DNA of 64,000 bases from Gemmataceae bacterium (GCA_901538445.1 LR594584.1:124001-188000), one strand, 5' to 3'; positions 38,176 to 46,049 are shown, numbered from the stretch's first letter. Notes: generated from the sequence alone by a model not told the origin. A program made the numbers and translations.

Positions 38176-38640
38176 ATGAGTGAGCAGGACCCTCCCCACG
38201 ACTGGCGGTCGGACGTCATCCCCTTCGGGGCCGGGCCGGGCGAGGACGACGGCCCCTTCCCGACCCTCCCGCCCGAGCTCCGGGACGACGGGCACGAGGT
38301 CGGCGAGGCCTCGTTCGGCGTCGAACCCGAGTGGCCGTACGCGCTGCGGGAGGGCCCCGACCCGGCGGGCGGGCTGGGCCTGGCGGTGCGGGACAAGGTG
38401 ACGTGGGGCGGCCAGACGGTCACGGTCGGCCGGCTCGGGTGGAAGCTCCTGTGCGCCCTCGCCGCGAGCGGGAACCACGTGGCCGGTTGGGCCGACGTGT
38501 GCGAGTGGGTGTACGGGGAGTCGGACGCGCCGCGGAACAAGGTGGACCAGTTGATCCACCGGGTGAACGCGAAGCTGGAGAAGGTCGACTGCCCCCTGCG
38601 GGTGGGGGTGCAGGACCGGTGGTGGGTGGCCCTGGCGTGA
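38176..38640 (+). CDS. Prophage protein with winged-helix-like C-terminus
   Basis: A 154-residue acidic protein. Its C-terminal half (WGGQTVTVGRLGWKLLCALAAS, cut here, then WVYGE...NKVDQLIHRVNAKLEK...VQDRWW) has the layout of a winged helix of the OmpR type: helix, recognition helix, beta wing. It may be a transcription factor of the prophage. The first 70 residues look disordered. The ATG codes MSEQD. Confidence 0.6.
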   Translation: MSEQDPPHDWRSDVIPFGAGPGEDDGPFPTLPPELRDDGHEVGEASFGVEPEWPYALREGPDPAGGLGLAVRDKVTWGGQTVTVGRLGWKLLCALAASGNHVAGWADVCEWVYGESDAPRNKVDQLIHRVNAKLEKVDCPLRVGVQDRWWVALA

Positions 38641-38648
38641 GGTGCGGG

Positions 38649-39026
38649 ATGCGGACGACGAGCGAGTGGGAGGCCGCGGCGGCGCGCGTGATCGCCGACG
38701 GCCCGGTGCAGCTCTCGAGGCTGGCCCGGAGGGTGCCGGCGGACCGGCGCGGCAAGGCCGGACACGCGAGCGTGGGGGCGCTGGTGCGGTGGATCGTCTT
38801 CGGCCGGAAGGGCGTGTACCTGGACGGCGCGCGTCTGGCGGGGAAAGGGTGGAGCAGCTCCGAGGCGGCCCTGGCCCGGTTCTCTGCGGCCCTAACCGCG
38901 GTCGAGGCCGGCTGCCGGCCCGAGATCACCCCGCCGTGCGAGCTGGAGCGGCGGTCGGCCGCGGCGATCGCCGAGCTGTACCGGGTGGCGGGACGAGATC
39001 CGGTCACGTCGCCGCTGAAGCGGTAG
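38649..39026 (+). CDS. DUF1580-family protein
   Basis: A 125-residue protein with the planctomycete DUF1580 pattern: LSRLARRVP, then a GALVRWIVFGRKGVYLDG core and SSSEAALARFSAALTAVE. The domain looks like a small HTH that pairs with mobile elements. It starts eight bases after the upstream stop. Confidence 0.75.
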   Translation: MRTTSEWEAAAARVIADGPVQLSRLARRVPADRRGKAGHASVGALVRWIVFGRKGVYLDGARLAGKGWSSSEAALARFSAALTAVEAGCRPEITPPCELERRSAAAIAELYRVAGRDPVTSPLKR

Positions 39027-39028
39027 GG

Positions 39029-39280
39029 CTACTTCTTCCTCTTCCCGGCCGAGCTGTCGTCTTCAGTCTTCGGCCCCTGAGCTGACTGCTTCGCGAGCCA
39101 CTCCTGGGCGTGCTTGAACTCCGCCCCGGCCCCCGCGCGCACCATCTCGGAAAGGTACTCGGCGACGGTTAGTTTCTCGTCCTCAGGGCGGGTCTGTTTT
39201 CGCCAGTTCACGACGGTCTCGACCATGAACAAAACCCACGCGTCGATCTTGGCCGACTTGTCGTCCCGCTTCTTCGCCAT
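39029..39280 (-). CDS. Small prophage protein of unknown function (divergent)
   Basis: An 83-residue basic/acidic helical protein (MAKKRDDKSAKIDAWVLFM at the start, AGKRKK at the end). It is transcribed away from the main prophage operon at 39477, a position where repressor or superinfection genes are often found, but no HTH is evident. The ATG at 39280 is preceded by GGTGG. Confidence 0.55.
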   Translation of the reverse strand: MAKKRDDKSAKIDAWVLFMVETVVNWRKQTRPEDEKLTVAEYLSEMVRAGAGAEFKHAQEWLAKQSAQGPKTEDDSSAGKRKK

Positions 39281-39409
39281 TGGAGCCACCCTGTCCAGGA
39301 CGTTCTGCATTCGGTGCCTCCACTGGTGTAGCGGTCGCGTCACGGATACCTATTCGCCGCCACCAGTATCTTATCTCGAAGAATTCTGGGAGTCCAGTCA
39401 ACAGTGACC

Positions 39410-39438
39410 TTGACACCAGTGGAATTCGATCTTACTAT
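39410..39438 (+). promoter_or_regulatory. Sigma-70-like promoter of the main prophage operon
   Basis: -35 TTGACA (39410-39415), 17-base spacer, -10 TACTAT (39433-39438). The start would be near 39445, about 30 bases before the first ATG. An inverted repeat GTCAA-N8-TTGAC (39397-39414) overlaps the -35 box and could be an operator. Confidence 0.65.
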
Positions 39439-39476
39439 TCCCCCAGACCTGACCCACTGCCCTTCGGAGACCTGAC

Positions 39477-39797
39477 ATGCCGACCAACACCTTCTCCCCC
39501 TGCACCGAGGACGGCTACGGGGCGGCCGGGGTGTTCGTGGGTCCGGGGGACGTGTTTTCGGCGGTGTACCTGGACATCCAGGTTGGGCCAAACCGCTTGA
39601 AGGTCACGCTCCCCGGCGACCCCGGCCGGACCTTCAGCAAGCGAGCGGTCTGGGTGGGCCACGAGGCCCACGCGGTGGGTGCGGCCCTGTGCAACCGCGA
39701 GATGCCCCCGGCGGTCCTGGCCGACTGGCTCGACGACAACGACCCGGCGGAGTGCGACCGCGGGTTCCGGCCCGCCGAGATGCTCCGGGCCGCCTGA
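39477..39797 (+). CDS. Prophage protein of unknown function
   Basis: A 106-residue protein, first of a long plus-strand series. It has no recognisable domain; the middle (KVTLPGDPGRTFSKRAVWVG) is beta-like. The initiation region CTTCGGAGACCTGACATGCC is repeated before the next gene. Confidence 0.6.
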   Translation: MPTNTFSPCTEDGYGAAGVFVGPGDVFSAVYLDIQVGPNRLKVTLPGDPGRTFSKRAVWVGHEAHAVGAALCNREMPPAVLADWLDDNDPAECDRGFRPAEMLRAA

Positions 39798-39861
39798 CTG
39801 TGAGACCCCCGGCCCGGGGCGCTGTGCCCCGGGCCTCCCTTAACGCCTTCGGAGACCTGAC

Positions 39862-40080
39862 ATGCCCGCGACCAAGAAGCTGCTCGCCCTGGTCCGCATC
39901 GACGACCAGACCGGCCAGCGCCGCCGCATCGAGGGCGACAGCGACGAGTACGACGCGGCCGTCGAGCACCTGTGCTACGTGCTCGGGTGCAACCGCGGGG
40001 CGCTGCGGCTGAAGCTCCAGCTGACGCTCGCCGGCAAGCCGCTCGCCGCGGCCGGTGCCCGGTGGGCCTTCGCGGAGTGA
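39862..40080 (+). CDS. Small prophage protein (paralogue of the next gene)
   Basis: A 72-residue protein. Its C-terminus GKPLAAAGARWAFAE resembles that of the next gene (PILAAGARWHFEAA), and both have DQTGQRRRIEGDSDEY-like versus DADGTVRRIAPGTEEY segments, so the two probably arose by duplication. Function is unknown. Confidence 0.6.
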   Translation: MPATKKLLALVRIDDQTGQRRRIEGDSDEYDAAVEHLCYVLGCNRGALRLKLQLTLAGKPLAAAGARWAFAE

Positions 40081-40085
40081 GCCAC

Positions 40086-40397
40086 ATGAGGTTCGGCGAC
40101 GTGATGGACTGGCTCTCGGGGGCGTACTCCGAGGGCGAGATCATGGCCCGGCAAAGGAGCCCCGAGATGGCAGCGACCCTGAAGCAGTTCGCGATCGTCC
40201 GCACGGACGCCGACGGCACGGTGCGCCGGATCGCCCCGGGCACCGAGGAGTACCAGGTGGCCGAGAACACGATCATGAGCGACCCGGTCGTCGGGCCGCT
40301 CGACCGGCTCGGCCTGCGGCTGCTGCTCCTGGCCACGCGGGGCGGCTGCCCGATCCTGGCGGCCGGTGCCCGGTGGCACTTCGAGGCCGCGACCTGA
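40086..40397 (+). CDS. Small prophage protein (paralogue of the previous gene)
   Basis: A 103-residue protein; residues from about 35 on align with the preceding 72-residue protein. An internal ATG at 40167 (MAATLKQFAIVR) would give a product of nearly the same size as the paralogue. No function can be assigned. Confidence 0.55.
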   Translation: MRFGDVMDWLSGAYSEGEIMARQRSPEMAATLKQFAIVRTDADGTVRRIAPGTEEYQVAENTIMSDPVVGPLDRLGLRLLLLATRGGCPILAAGARWHFEAAT

Positions 40398-40428
40398 ACC
40401 GGGCCGCGAGGCCCACGGAGACGCGACG

Positions 40429-40728
40429 ATGTTCTCACCGGAGACGACGACGATGGAAGACGTTCTGAAGCTGTACCGCGAGGAGCTGGCCCGCGTGCAG
40501 GCCGAGCGGGACCGGGCGGTCGCCGGTGCCCGCAAGCTGTCGGTGGCGGCGTTCCGGCTCAAGGGCGTGGCCGAGTCGCTGCTCTCGACGGTGCGGCTCG
40601 CGAAGGAGGCGTCGCAGAACGACGAGTTCCTCCGGTACGAGACGATGGGCGTGCTGATCGACAACGCCCAGATCGACCTCGACGGGGTGGACGAGGTGCT
40701 CGACGTGTACGCCGGCCAACCAACCTGA
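40429..40728 (+). CDS. Small coiled-coil prophage protein
   Basis: A 99-residue, largely helical protein (MEDVLKLYREELARVQAERD region, with heptad-like spacing through about residue 60). The ATG at 40429 follows a GGAG site. Function is unknown. Confidence 0.6.
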   Translation: MFSPETTTMEDVLKLYREELARVQAERDRAVAGARKLSVAAFRLKGVAESLLSTVRLAKEASQNDEFLRYETMGVLIDNAQIDLDGVDEVLDVYAGQPT

Positions 40729-40738
40729 AGGGACTCCG

Positions 40739-40897
40739 ATGCTGTTCGCGTTCTGTGCGTGGGTGTGGGGGATCGTCTGGCCCTGGCTCGCGTTCGTCTG
40801 GGCCCAGGCCCTGCACCCGCTCCTGTGCTGGGCGCTCCACTGCTGCGGGCTCCTGTGGCTCGGGGAGCGGGCCGGGGCGTGGTGGGCGGGGCGGTGA
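40739..40897 (+). CDS. Small Trp-rich membrane peptide
   Basis: A 52-residue frame with a good ribosome-binding site (AGGGA, seven bases upstream). It begins MLFAFCAWVWGIVWPWLAFV, continues with a second hydrophobic stretch (LLCWALHCCGLLWL) and ends in a charged tail (GERAGAWWAGR). Two short membrane helices would fit a holin-like or membrane-modulating phage peptide, but this is only a size and hydropathy argument. Confidence 0.5.
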   Translation: MLFAFCAWVWGIVWPWLAFVWAQALHPLLCWALHCCGLLWLGERAGAWWAGR

Positions 40898-40982
40898 GTC
40901 GGCTACCGGGGAGTGGCTGCCGCGGGTTCGGCCCCCGCGCCCCGGGCTGTTCGTGACACACTACACAGTTGGGGACTCGACC

Positions 40983-41942
40983 ATGACGCTGGCGTTCAAG
41001 AAGGCCTCCCGGGCGGCCACGAAGCTCCGGGCCGCGTTCGACGGCCCGAGCGGGAGCGGCAAGACGTACACGGCGCTGCGGCTGGCGTTCGGCCTGGTCG
41101 CGGCCGGGCTGGCGAAGCGGGTGGCGGTGATCGACACCGAGCACGGGTCGGCGGCGAAGTACGCGGGCGAGGCCCCGGACGGGGTGCCGTGGGAGTTCGA
41201 CACCCTGGAGCTGACGACGTTCGGCCCGCTGGAGTACGTGGCCGCGCTGGAGGCCGCGTTCCAGGCCCGGTACGACGCGGTGGTCGTGGACTCGCTCTCG
41301 CACGCCTGGACCGGGACCGGCGGGGCGCTCGACATCGTGGACCGGAAGGCCGGGAGCGGGAACAAGTTCACGGCCTGGAAGGACGTGACCCCGATGCACA
41401 ACAAGCTCATCGACACGATCATCCAGGCCCCGGCCCACGTGGTCGGCACGATGCGGAGCAAGAGCGAGTACGTGCTGGAGCAGAACGACCGGGGCAAGAT
41501 GGTGCCCCGGAAGGTCGGCACGTCGCCGATCCAGCGGGAGGGCATGGAGTACGAGTTCGACGTGTACGGGTCGATCGACCTGACGCACCAGCTCCACATC
41601 TCCAAGACCCGGTGCAGCGCCCTCGACGGGGCGTCGGACCTGAACGTCGGGCCGCGGTTCTGGGGGCCGCTGTTCGGGTGGCTCCGGGGCGACGCGGCCC
41701 CGCGGCAGCCCGAGCCGACCCCGCCGCCGAAGGGCCAGCCGGCGACCGACCGGGACAAGGCTTTGCGGGCCGCGGTCACGGCCGCGAACTGGTCCTGGGC
41801 CGCGTGCGTCGCGTGGCTCAACGCGGCGTACCCGGAGGAGCCGGTGCGGTACACGGAGAGGACCCGGGTCGCGGACATCGAGGCGGCCCGCGTCGAGCAC
41901 CTAACCCGGCACCTGAACACCGTCGCCGTCCAGGGGAAGTGA
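40983..41942 (+). CDS. Sak4-like RecA-fold ATPase (phage single-strand annealing/recombination)
   Basis: The 319-residue protein has Walker A GPSGSGKT (21-28), Walker B-like AVVVDSLSHAW (about 97-107) and the AAA_24/Sak4 context (IDTEHGSAAKYA; APAHVVGTMRSKSEYV). Sak4 proteins bind ssDNA and assist annealing in phage recombination or replication. The C-terminal 80 residues (after PEPTPPPKGQ) are a flexible linker and a small helical domain. The first ATG with an upstream GGGACT is used; the earlier open frame is low-complexity. Confidence 0.8.
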   Translation: MTLAFKKASRAATKLRAAFDGPSGSGKTYTALRLAFGLVAAGLAKRVAVIDTEHGSAAKYAGEAPDGVPWEFDTLELTTFGPLEYVAALEAAFQARYDAVVVDSLSHAWTGTGGALDIVDRKAGSGNKFTAWKDVTPMHNKLIDTIIQAPAHVVGTMRSKSEYVLEQNDRGKMVPRKVGTSPIQREGMEYEFDVYGSIDLTHQLHISKTRCSALDGASDLNVGPRFWGPLFGWLRGDAAPRQPEPTPPPKGQPATDRDKALRAAVTAANWSWAACVAWLNAAYPEEPVRYTERTRVADIEAARVEHLTRHLNTVAVQGK

Positions 41943-41943
41943 C

Positions 41944-42321
41944 ATGGTCGCCCGCCCGAAGCGCCGGCCCAAGCTGCTCGCAACGCTGTACGGCCGCCCG
42001 TGCCTCGCGGTCGAGCAGCCGAAGGGGCCGCGGCAGTGGTACCCGATCGAGGGGCTCGCGCCGGCCGAGCCGGGCGTCTCCCGGGCCTGGCGGCTGACCC
42101 CGCCGAAGGAGCCGGCGGAGGGGCCGAAGACGCACACGGTGACCGAGCGGGCCGGCGGGTGCCTCTCCTGCACCTGCATGGCGTCCACGCGGTTCACGCG
42201 GTACGGCCGGCAGTACCTCCGGGGCGGGAGACTTCTGTGCAAGCACGCCTCTGCGGTGTTCGACATGCTGGACGAGATGACGGGGTGCGACCGTGGCGGA
42301 GCGGACCCAGCGAACGATTGA
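41944..42321 (+). CDS. SWIM-type zinc-binding protein
   Basis: The 125-residue protein contains CLSCTCMAS followed after about 20 residues by LLCKHASAV, matching the SWIM zinc-finger pattern CxCxnCxH. SWIM domains bind DNA or partner proteins, including recombination factors. It starts one base after the stop of the Sak4-like gene, which suggests a joint role in recombination. The N-terminal part is basic (RPKRRPKLL). Confidence 0.7.
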   Translation: MVARPKRRPKLLATLYGRPCLAVEQPKGPRQWYPIEGLAPAEPGVSRAWRLTPPKEPAEGPKTHTVTERAGGCLSCTCMASTRFTRYGRQYLRGGRLLCKHASAVFDMLDEMTGCDRGGADPAND

Positions 42322-42610
42322 CGGCCCGGACCGCGACCTCCTGGAGATCACGGAGGTGATCGCGTACCTGCGGCTGTCGGCCCCGACGCTCAAGCGGCTC
42401 ATCGCCGCCGGGGAGTTCCCGCGGCCCATCGCCATCAGCGAGGGGGTCCGGGTCTGGAGCTGGCACGACGTGGTGTACTGGAAGCTGAGGAGCGAGTTGC
42501 GGCCCCGCCTGAAGCCGGCGAAGGCCCCCAAGAAGCGCAAGCCGGATCAGGGCGGCTCACCGCCGGATCACGGCGGCTCAAGTGGCAAGCGGAAGCCCGC
42601 GGACGCTTGA
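42293..42610 (+). CDS. AlpA-family/MerR-like HTH protein
   Basis: A 105-residue protein with the AlpA-type motif LLEITEVIAYLRLSAPTLKR then FPRPIAISEGVRVWSWHDVV. It also has a basic, disordered tail (PKKRKPDQGGSPPDHGGSSG). The GTG start overlaps the SWIM gene by 29 bases. It is probably a regulator or excisionase. Confidence 0.75.
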   Translation: MAERTQRTIDGPDRDLLEITEVIAYLRLSAPTLKRLIAAGEFPRPIAISEGVRVWSWHDVVYWKLRSELRPRLKPAKAPKKRKPDQGGSPPDHGGSSGKRKPADA

Positions 42611-42720
42611 GATGACCCCGCCCGGGGGCTACAGTTCCCGGGCACAACCACCGCGACGACTCACCCGACCCTCACACCGAGGCGCAGCCCCCGCTGCGTC
42701 GCCGTCGAAGGAACGCGCCC

Positions 42721-43005
42721 GTGCCCGAGCCCATCACCACCGACCTGGCACCGTTCGTCCCGCACCGCGGCTCCCGCGGCATCGTGCTGGAGGTCCGGCA
42801 GCTCACCGACGGCGTGTTCGAGCTGGCCACGATGGTCCCCGGCCACGGGGCCAAGCAGGGCGGCACGCTCACCGTCGAGGAGCTGTTCGACCTGGCCCGC
42901 CGGCTCCAGAAGGCCGCCGCGTTCGCGATGGCCCACCGGTGGGAGGCGGTGCCGGCGTTCCCGGGCCGCAACGGGCTCGCGCAAATCCTGGAGGACGCCC
43001 GGTGA
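42721..43005 (+). CDS. Small prophage protein
   Basis: A 94-residue protein starting with GTG (MPEPITTD). It has no recognised domain. Its stop TGA overlaps the GTG start of the next frame (GTGA at 43002-43005). Confidence 0.55.
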   Translation: MPEPITTDLAPFVPHRGSRGIVLEVRQLTDGVFELATMVPGHGAKQGGTLTVEELFDLARRLQKAAAFAMAHRWEAVPAFPGRNGLAQILEDAR

Positions 43006-43304
43006 CCCCCTGGGAGTTCTGGGCGGCCGTGGCGTTCACGCTCGCCCTCATCGTCGCGGCGGGGTTCGCCCCGGCCCGCTCAAGGAAGAGGTGCCCCATG
43101 TTGGTTCTCACGCGGAAGCCCGGCGAACGGATCGTCATCGGCGACGGCCCGGCCCGGATCGAGATCGTGGTGACCGGGGTGGACCGCGGCAAGGTGCGGC
43201 TCGGGATCACGGCCGCCCGCGAGGTCCCGATCTGGCGGGAGGAGCTGCTCCCGGCGGACCCGGCCGACCCGTTCGCCCCCGAGCTCGGAGGCGAAGGCGG
43301 ATGA
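43002..43304 (+). CDS. csrA: CsrA with in-frame N-terminal membrane helix (alternative internal start at 43098)
   Basis: From the GTG at 43002 (GTGA overlap with the upstream stop) the frame encodes 100 residues. It opens with a hydrophobic helix at about residues 4-24 (WEFWAAVAFTLALIVAAGFA), then basic PARSRKRC, and without any stop a complete CsrA. The CsrA part shows MLVLTRKPGERIVIG, VRLGI and the RNA-binding Arg in WREEL. CsrA binds GGA motifs in mRNA leaders and controls translation. The ATG at 43098 has its own AGGAAGAGG site and would give the usual 68-residue soluble protein. The two starts could yield both forms; the basic residues after the helix predict CsrA on the cytoplasmic side. 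Confidence 0.8.
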   Translation: MTPWEFWAAVAFTLALIVAAGFAPARSRKRCPMLVLTRKPGERIVIGDGPARIEIVVTGVDRGKVRLGITAAREVPIWREELLPADPADPFAPELGGEGG

Positions 43305-43582
43305 GCGAGAAGGAGTGGATGGCCCAGGTGCTCCAGCTCGCGGACCTGCTCGGGTGGCTGTGCTACCACACGCACGACTCCCGCCGGTCCCGCGAGGGGT
43401 TCCCCGACCTGGTGCTCGCCAAGGCCGGCCGCCGGACCATCTTCGCCGAGCTGAAGACCGAGACGGGAGCGACGACCCCCGCCCAGGACCGGTGGATCGC
43501 GACGCTCCGGGCCGCCGGCGACCGCGTGTTCGTGTGGCGGCCCGCCGACCTGCTCGAAGTGGCCCAGACCCTCAGGGAGTGA
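43301..43582 (+). CDS. VRR-NUC domain nuclease
   Basis: A 93-residue stand-alone VRR-NUC protein with the PD-(D/E)xK core FPDLVLAK and FAELKTE, then the QDRW segment. Such phage nucleases act on branched DNA or Holliday-like structures. It overlaps the CsrA stop by ATGA. Confidence 0.85.
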   Translation: MSEKEWMAQVLQLADLLGWLCYHTHDSRRSREGFPDLVLAKAGRRTIFAELKTETGATTPAQDRWIATLRAAGDRVFVWRPADLLEVAQTLRE

Positions 43583-43585
43583 CCC

Positions 43586-44239
43586 TTGAACTCGATCCGA
43601 CCCGAACTGTTCCCGATCCCGCCGATGGTCGCCGAGTTGCCCGTCGACGACCGCGGCTACCCCGTCCCCTGGTTCGTCGCCTGGGTCGACGGCCGGCCCG
43701 AGTTCCGCCTCTCCGCTTCCTCGAAGATCCGGGCCGCGATGACCGAGGGCCGGTGCTGGGTGTGCGGCCAGAAGCGCGGGCTCGACATGGCGTTCGTGAT
43801 CGGCCCGATGTGCTCGGTCAACCGGATCTCGGCCGAGCCGCCGTCGCACCTCGAGTGCGCCCTGTTCGCGGTCCGGGCGTGCCCGTTCCTGTCCAAGCCG
43901 CACATGCGCCGCCGCACCGAGGGGATGCCCGAGAAGTCCCCGAACGCCCCGGCCCCGGGCGTGATGATCGAGCGGAACCCCGGCGTGGCCGCCGTGTGGG
44001 AGACGCTCACGTACAGCGCGTACCCGGACAACGGCGGCTGGCTGTTCAAGGTCGGCACCCCGCGGCGGGTGCTGTGGTTCGCCGAGGGGCGGCCCGCGAC
44101 CCGGGCCGAGGTGCTCGCCTCGATCGAGTCCGGGCTCCCGGCGCTCCGGGCCCTGGCCGCCGGCCCCCGCGACCTGGCCGAGCTCGACCGCCTCACCCTC
44201 GCCGCCCACCAGTACCTCCCCGCGGAGGCCAGCGCGTGA
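43586..44239 (+). CDS. Prophage protein with Cys pair, unknown function
   Basis: A 217-residue protein. The CWVCGQK pair and the later Cys in GPMCSV, LECALF and RACPFL suggest a zinc site. This type of protein recurs in phages of high-GC hosts, but I know no function. The start is TTG, supported by GGGAG seven bases upstream. Confidence 0.65.
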   Translation: MNSIRPELFPIPPMVAELPVDDRGYPVPWFVAWVDGRPEFRLSASSKIRAAMTEGRCWVCGQKRGLDMAFVIGPMCSVNRISAEPPSHLECALFAVRACPFLSKPHMRRRTEGMPEKSPNAPAPGVMIERNPGVAAVWETLTYSAYPDNGGWLFKVGTPRRVLWFAEGRPATRAEVLASIESGLPALRALAAGPRDLAELDRLTLAAHQYLPAEASA

Positions 44240-44763
44240 CATACCTCGAAGCGTCCGCCGTGATCAGCCCCTGCGGCCTGTACCGCTACACGCTCACCCG
44301 CGTGTGGGACCCCGCCAAGGACCCGGTCGTGTTCTGCATGCTCAACCCGTCCACGGCGGACGGGGCGCAGGACGACCCCACGATCCGCCGCTGCGTCGGG
44401 TTCGCGCGGCAGTGGGGGTACGGCGGGCTCACCGTCGTGAACCTGTTCGCGTTCCGGGCCACGCTCCCCCGCGACCTGCTCAAGGCGGCCGACCCGGTCG
44501 GCCCCGACAACGACCGCCACATCGCCGCGGCCGCGGCCCGCCGCACCGTGGTGTGCGCGTGGGGGTCGCTCGGGTCGACCCGCCGCGAGGTGGCCATGCG
44601 GCGCCGGCGGGCCGGCATCGTCGCCGGCCTGCTCACCGGTTTCGTCGCGCTCCGGCACCTCGGGCTGACGGCCGCCGGCCAGCCGATGCACCCGCTGTAC
44701 CGCCCGGCCACCGTGGTTCCCGAGCCGTTCCACCCCGCCACCCTCACGGAGGCCGTGTCGTGA
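44236..44763 (+). CDS. DUF1643 protein
   Basis: A 175-residue protein with the DUF1643 core: SPCGLYRYTLTRVWD, VVFCMLNPSTAD, DPTIRRCVGFAR, YGGLTVVNLFAFRAT and DNDRHI. The family is widespread in phages and bacteria; its activity is not known to me. The GTG start overlaps the upstream stop (GTGA). Confidence 0.85.
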   Translation: MTYLEASAVISPCGLYRYTLTRVWDPAKDPVVFCMLNPSTADGAQDDPTIRRCVGFARQWGYGGLTVVNLFAFRATLPRDLLKAADPVGPDNDRHIAAAAARRTVVCAWGSLGSTRREVAMRRRRAGIVAGLLTGFVALRHLGLTAAGQPMHPLYRPATVVPEPFHPATLTEAVS

Positions 44764-45011
44764 CCCAGCGCATCAGCTACGAGCCCGAGACCCTCGACGC
44801 GGCGAAGGCGGCCGGCAACGAGTTGGTCACGCTCGAACTCGACGGCCGGTTCATGTCCCCGAAGCGGGGGGCGGTGACCTACAGCGGCCACCTGCTGAAC
44901 CCCGCCGAGCGGCACCACGCGGACGGGTTCCTGCACTGGCTGATGATCCACCGGTTCAAGGCCCCGCCGCCCGACGAGCGGCTCGAGCGGGAGTGGGAGA
45001 CCGGGTTCTAG
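44760..45011 (+). CDS. Small prophage protein
   Basis: An 83-residue protein (MTQRISYEPETL) with a GTGA overlap to the DUF1643 gene. No domain is recognised. Confidence 0.55.
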   Translation: MTQRISYEPETLDAAKAAGNELVTLELDGRFMSPKRGAVTYSGHLLNPAERHHADGFLHWLMIHRFKAPPPDERLEREWETGF

Positions 45012-45036
45012 CGACACCCCCAGCACAGGAGACCCC

Positions 45037-45341
45037 ATGTCGAGGCACAACCGGATCAGGCGCCAATGGAGGTGTTCGAAGTGCAGGGCCGGCATGTGGC
45101 GGGAGCTGTCCCGCCCGTCCGGCGACGAGGCCCAGCGGCGGGGCGCCACCCCGCCGTCGTCCACGTGTGCGGCGCGTGCAAGACGTGCCACTACCAGGCC
45201 GGCGAGGGCCTTCGGCCGCTCACCCCGGCCGAGCTCCTCGACCTGCACGTAGCCCTGCCGAAGACGATGGACCGCATCGAGCGGTCGGTGTTCCCCTCGG
45301 TGTCGCGGCCCCACGGCACCCTCATCTTCGGGACCGAGTGA
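45037..45341 (+). pseudogene. Zinc-ribbon prophage protein split by a frameshift
   Basis: The first frame has a GGAGA site and gives MSRHNRIRRQWRCSKCRAGM. The overlapping -1 frame supplies VCGACKTCHYQAGEGL and the remainder ending IFGTE. Joined near 45150-45165, they make one coherent zinc ribbon (CxxC ... CxxCxxC) of about 100 residues. Either the sequence has a one-base error or the gene is broken. Confidence 0.5.
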
Positions 45342-45345
45342 CTAC

Positions 45346-45549
45346 GTGACCGACGCCGACCTCAACGCCCTCCGCTCGTGGGCCGAAGCCCACGCGCCGC
45401 ACGGGAGCACGCAGGCCCGCCAGGTCCTCGCGCTGCTCGCCGAGCGGGCCGCGCTGCGGTCGTTCGCGCTCGCCGCGGCCGAGCGCTGTGCCGGGCAGAG
45501 TGAGGCCCTCCGCAACCTCGCCGAGAAGAAGGAGCCGAAGGGATGCTGA
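45346..45549 (+). CDS. Small helical prophage protein
   Basis: A 67-residue Ala/Leu-rich helical protein starting with GTG. Its last codons overlap the next gene by seven bases. No domain is recognised. Confidence 0.5.
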   Translation: MTDADLNALRSWAEAHAPHGSTQARQVLALLAERAALRSFALAAAERCAGQSEALRNLAEKKEPKGC

Positions 45550-46049
45550 CGTGTACGCCGCTGCTCGAGTGGGTCGCCGACCGGGTGGCGACCGAGCGCT
45601 TCAAGATCACCCGGGCCTGGGAGGCGGTCCCGTACCTGACGCGGTGGACGCTCCGCGGCGCGCGGTACGGGGCCGCCGGCGAGGCCCGCCCCGTGTTCCT
45701 GCACCACTTCCACCGCAGCGACGCGGACGAGATGCACGACCACCCGTGGCCGTTCACCTCGCTCATCCTCGCGGGCGGCTACTTCGAGACGACGCCGGCC
45801 CCCGGGTGGGCCAACGGCTCGGGGCCGGTCCGCCGCCGGTGGTACGGGCCGGGCTCGCTCATCCGCCGCCCCGCCCACTGGATCCACCGCGTGGAGATCC
45901 CGGCCGGCCGCGACTGCTGGACGGTGGTGTTAACCGGCCCCAAGGAGCGGTCCTGGGGGTTCTGGTGCCCGGCCGTCGGGTACGTCCCCTGGCGGGTCCA
46001 CCTCGCCAACGCCGAGCGCACCGGGCACGGGTGCGGGGGTGGCGCATGA
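45543..46049 (+). CDS. Cupin-like phage protein
   Basis: The 168-residue protein has a cupin-type metal segment FLHHFHRSDADEMHDHPWPFTS (shown in part) and the second strand WIHRVEIP, as in small cupin-fold proteins found in phages. The enzymatic role is unknown; a sugar or DNA-modification link is only speculation. It overlaps the next gene by four bases. Confidence 0.7.
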   Translation: MLTCTPLLEWVADRVATERFKITRAWEAVPYLTRWTLRGARYGAAGEARPVFLHHFHRSDADEMHDHPWPFTSLILAGGYFETTPAPGWANGSGPVRRRWYGPGSLIRRPAHWIHRVEIPAGRDCWTVVLTGPKERSWGFWCPAVGYVPWRVHLANAERTGHGCGGGA

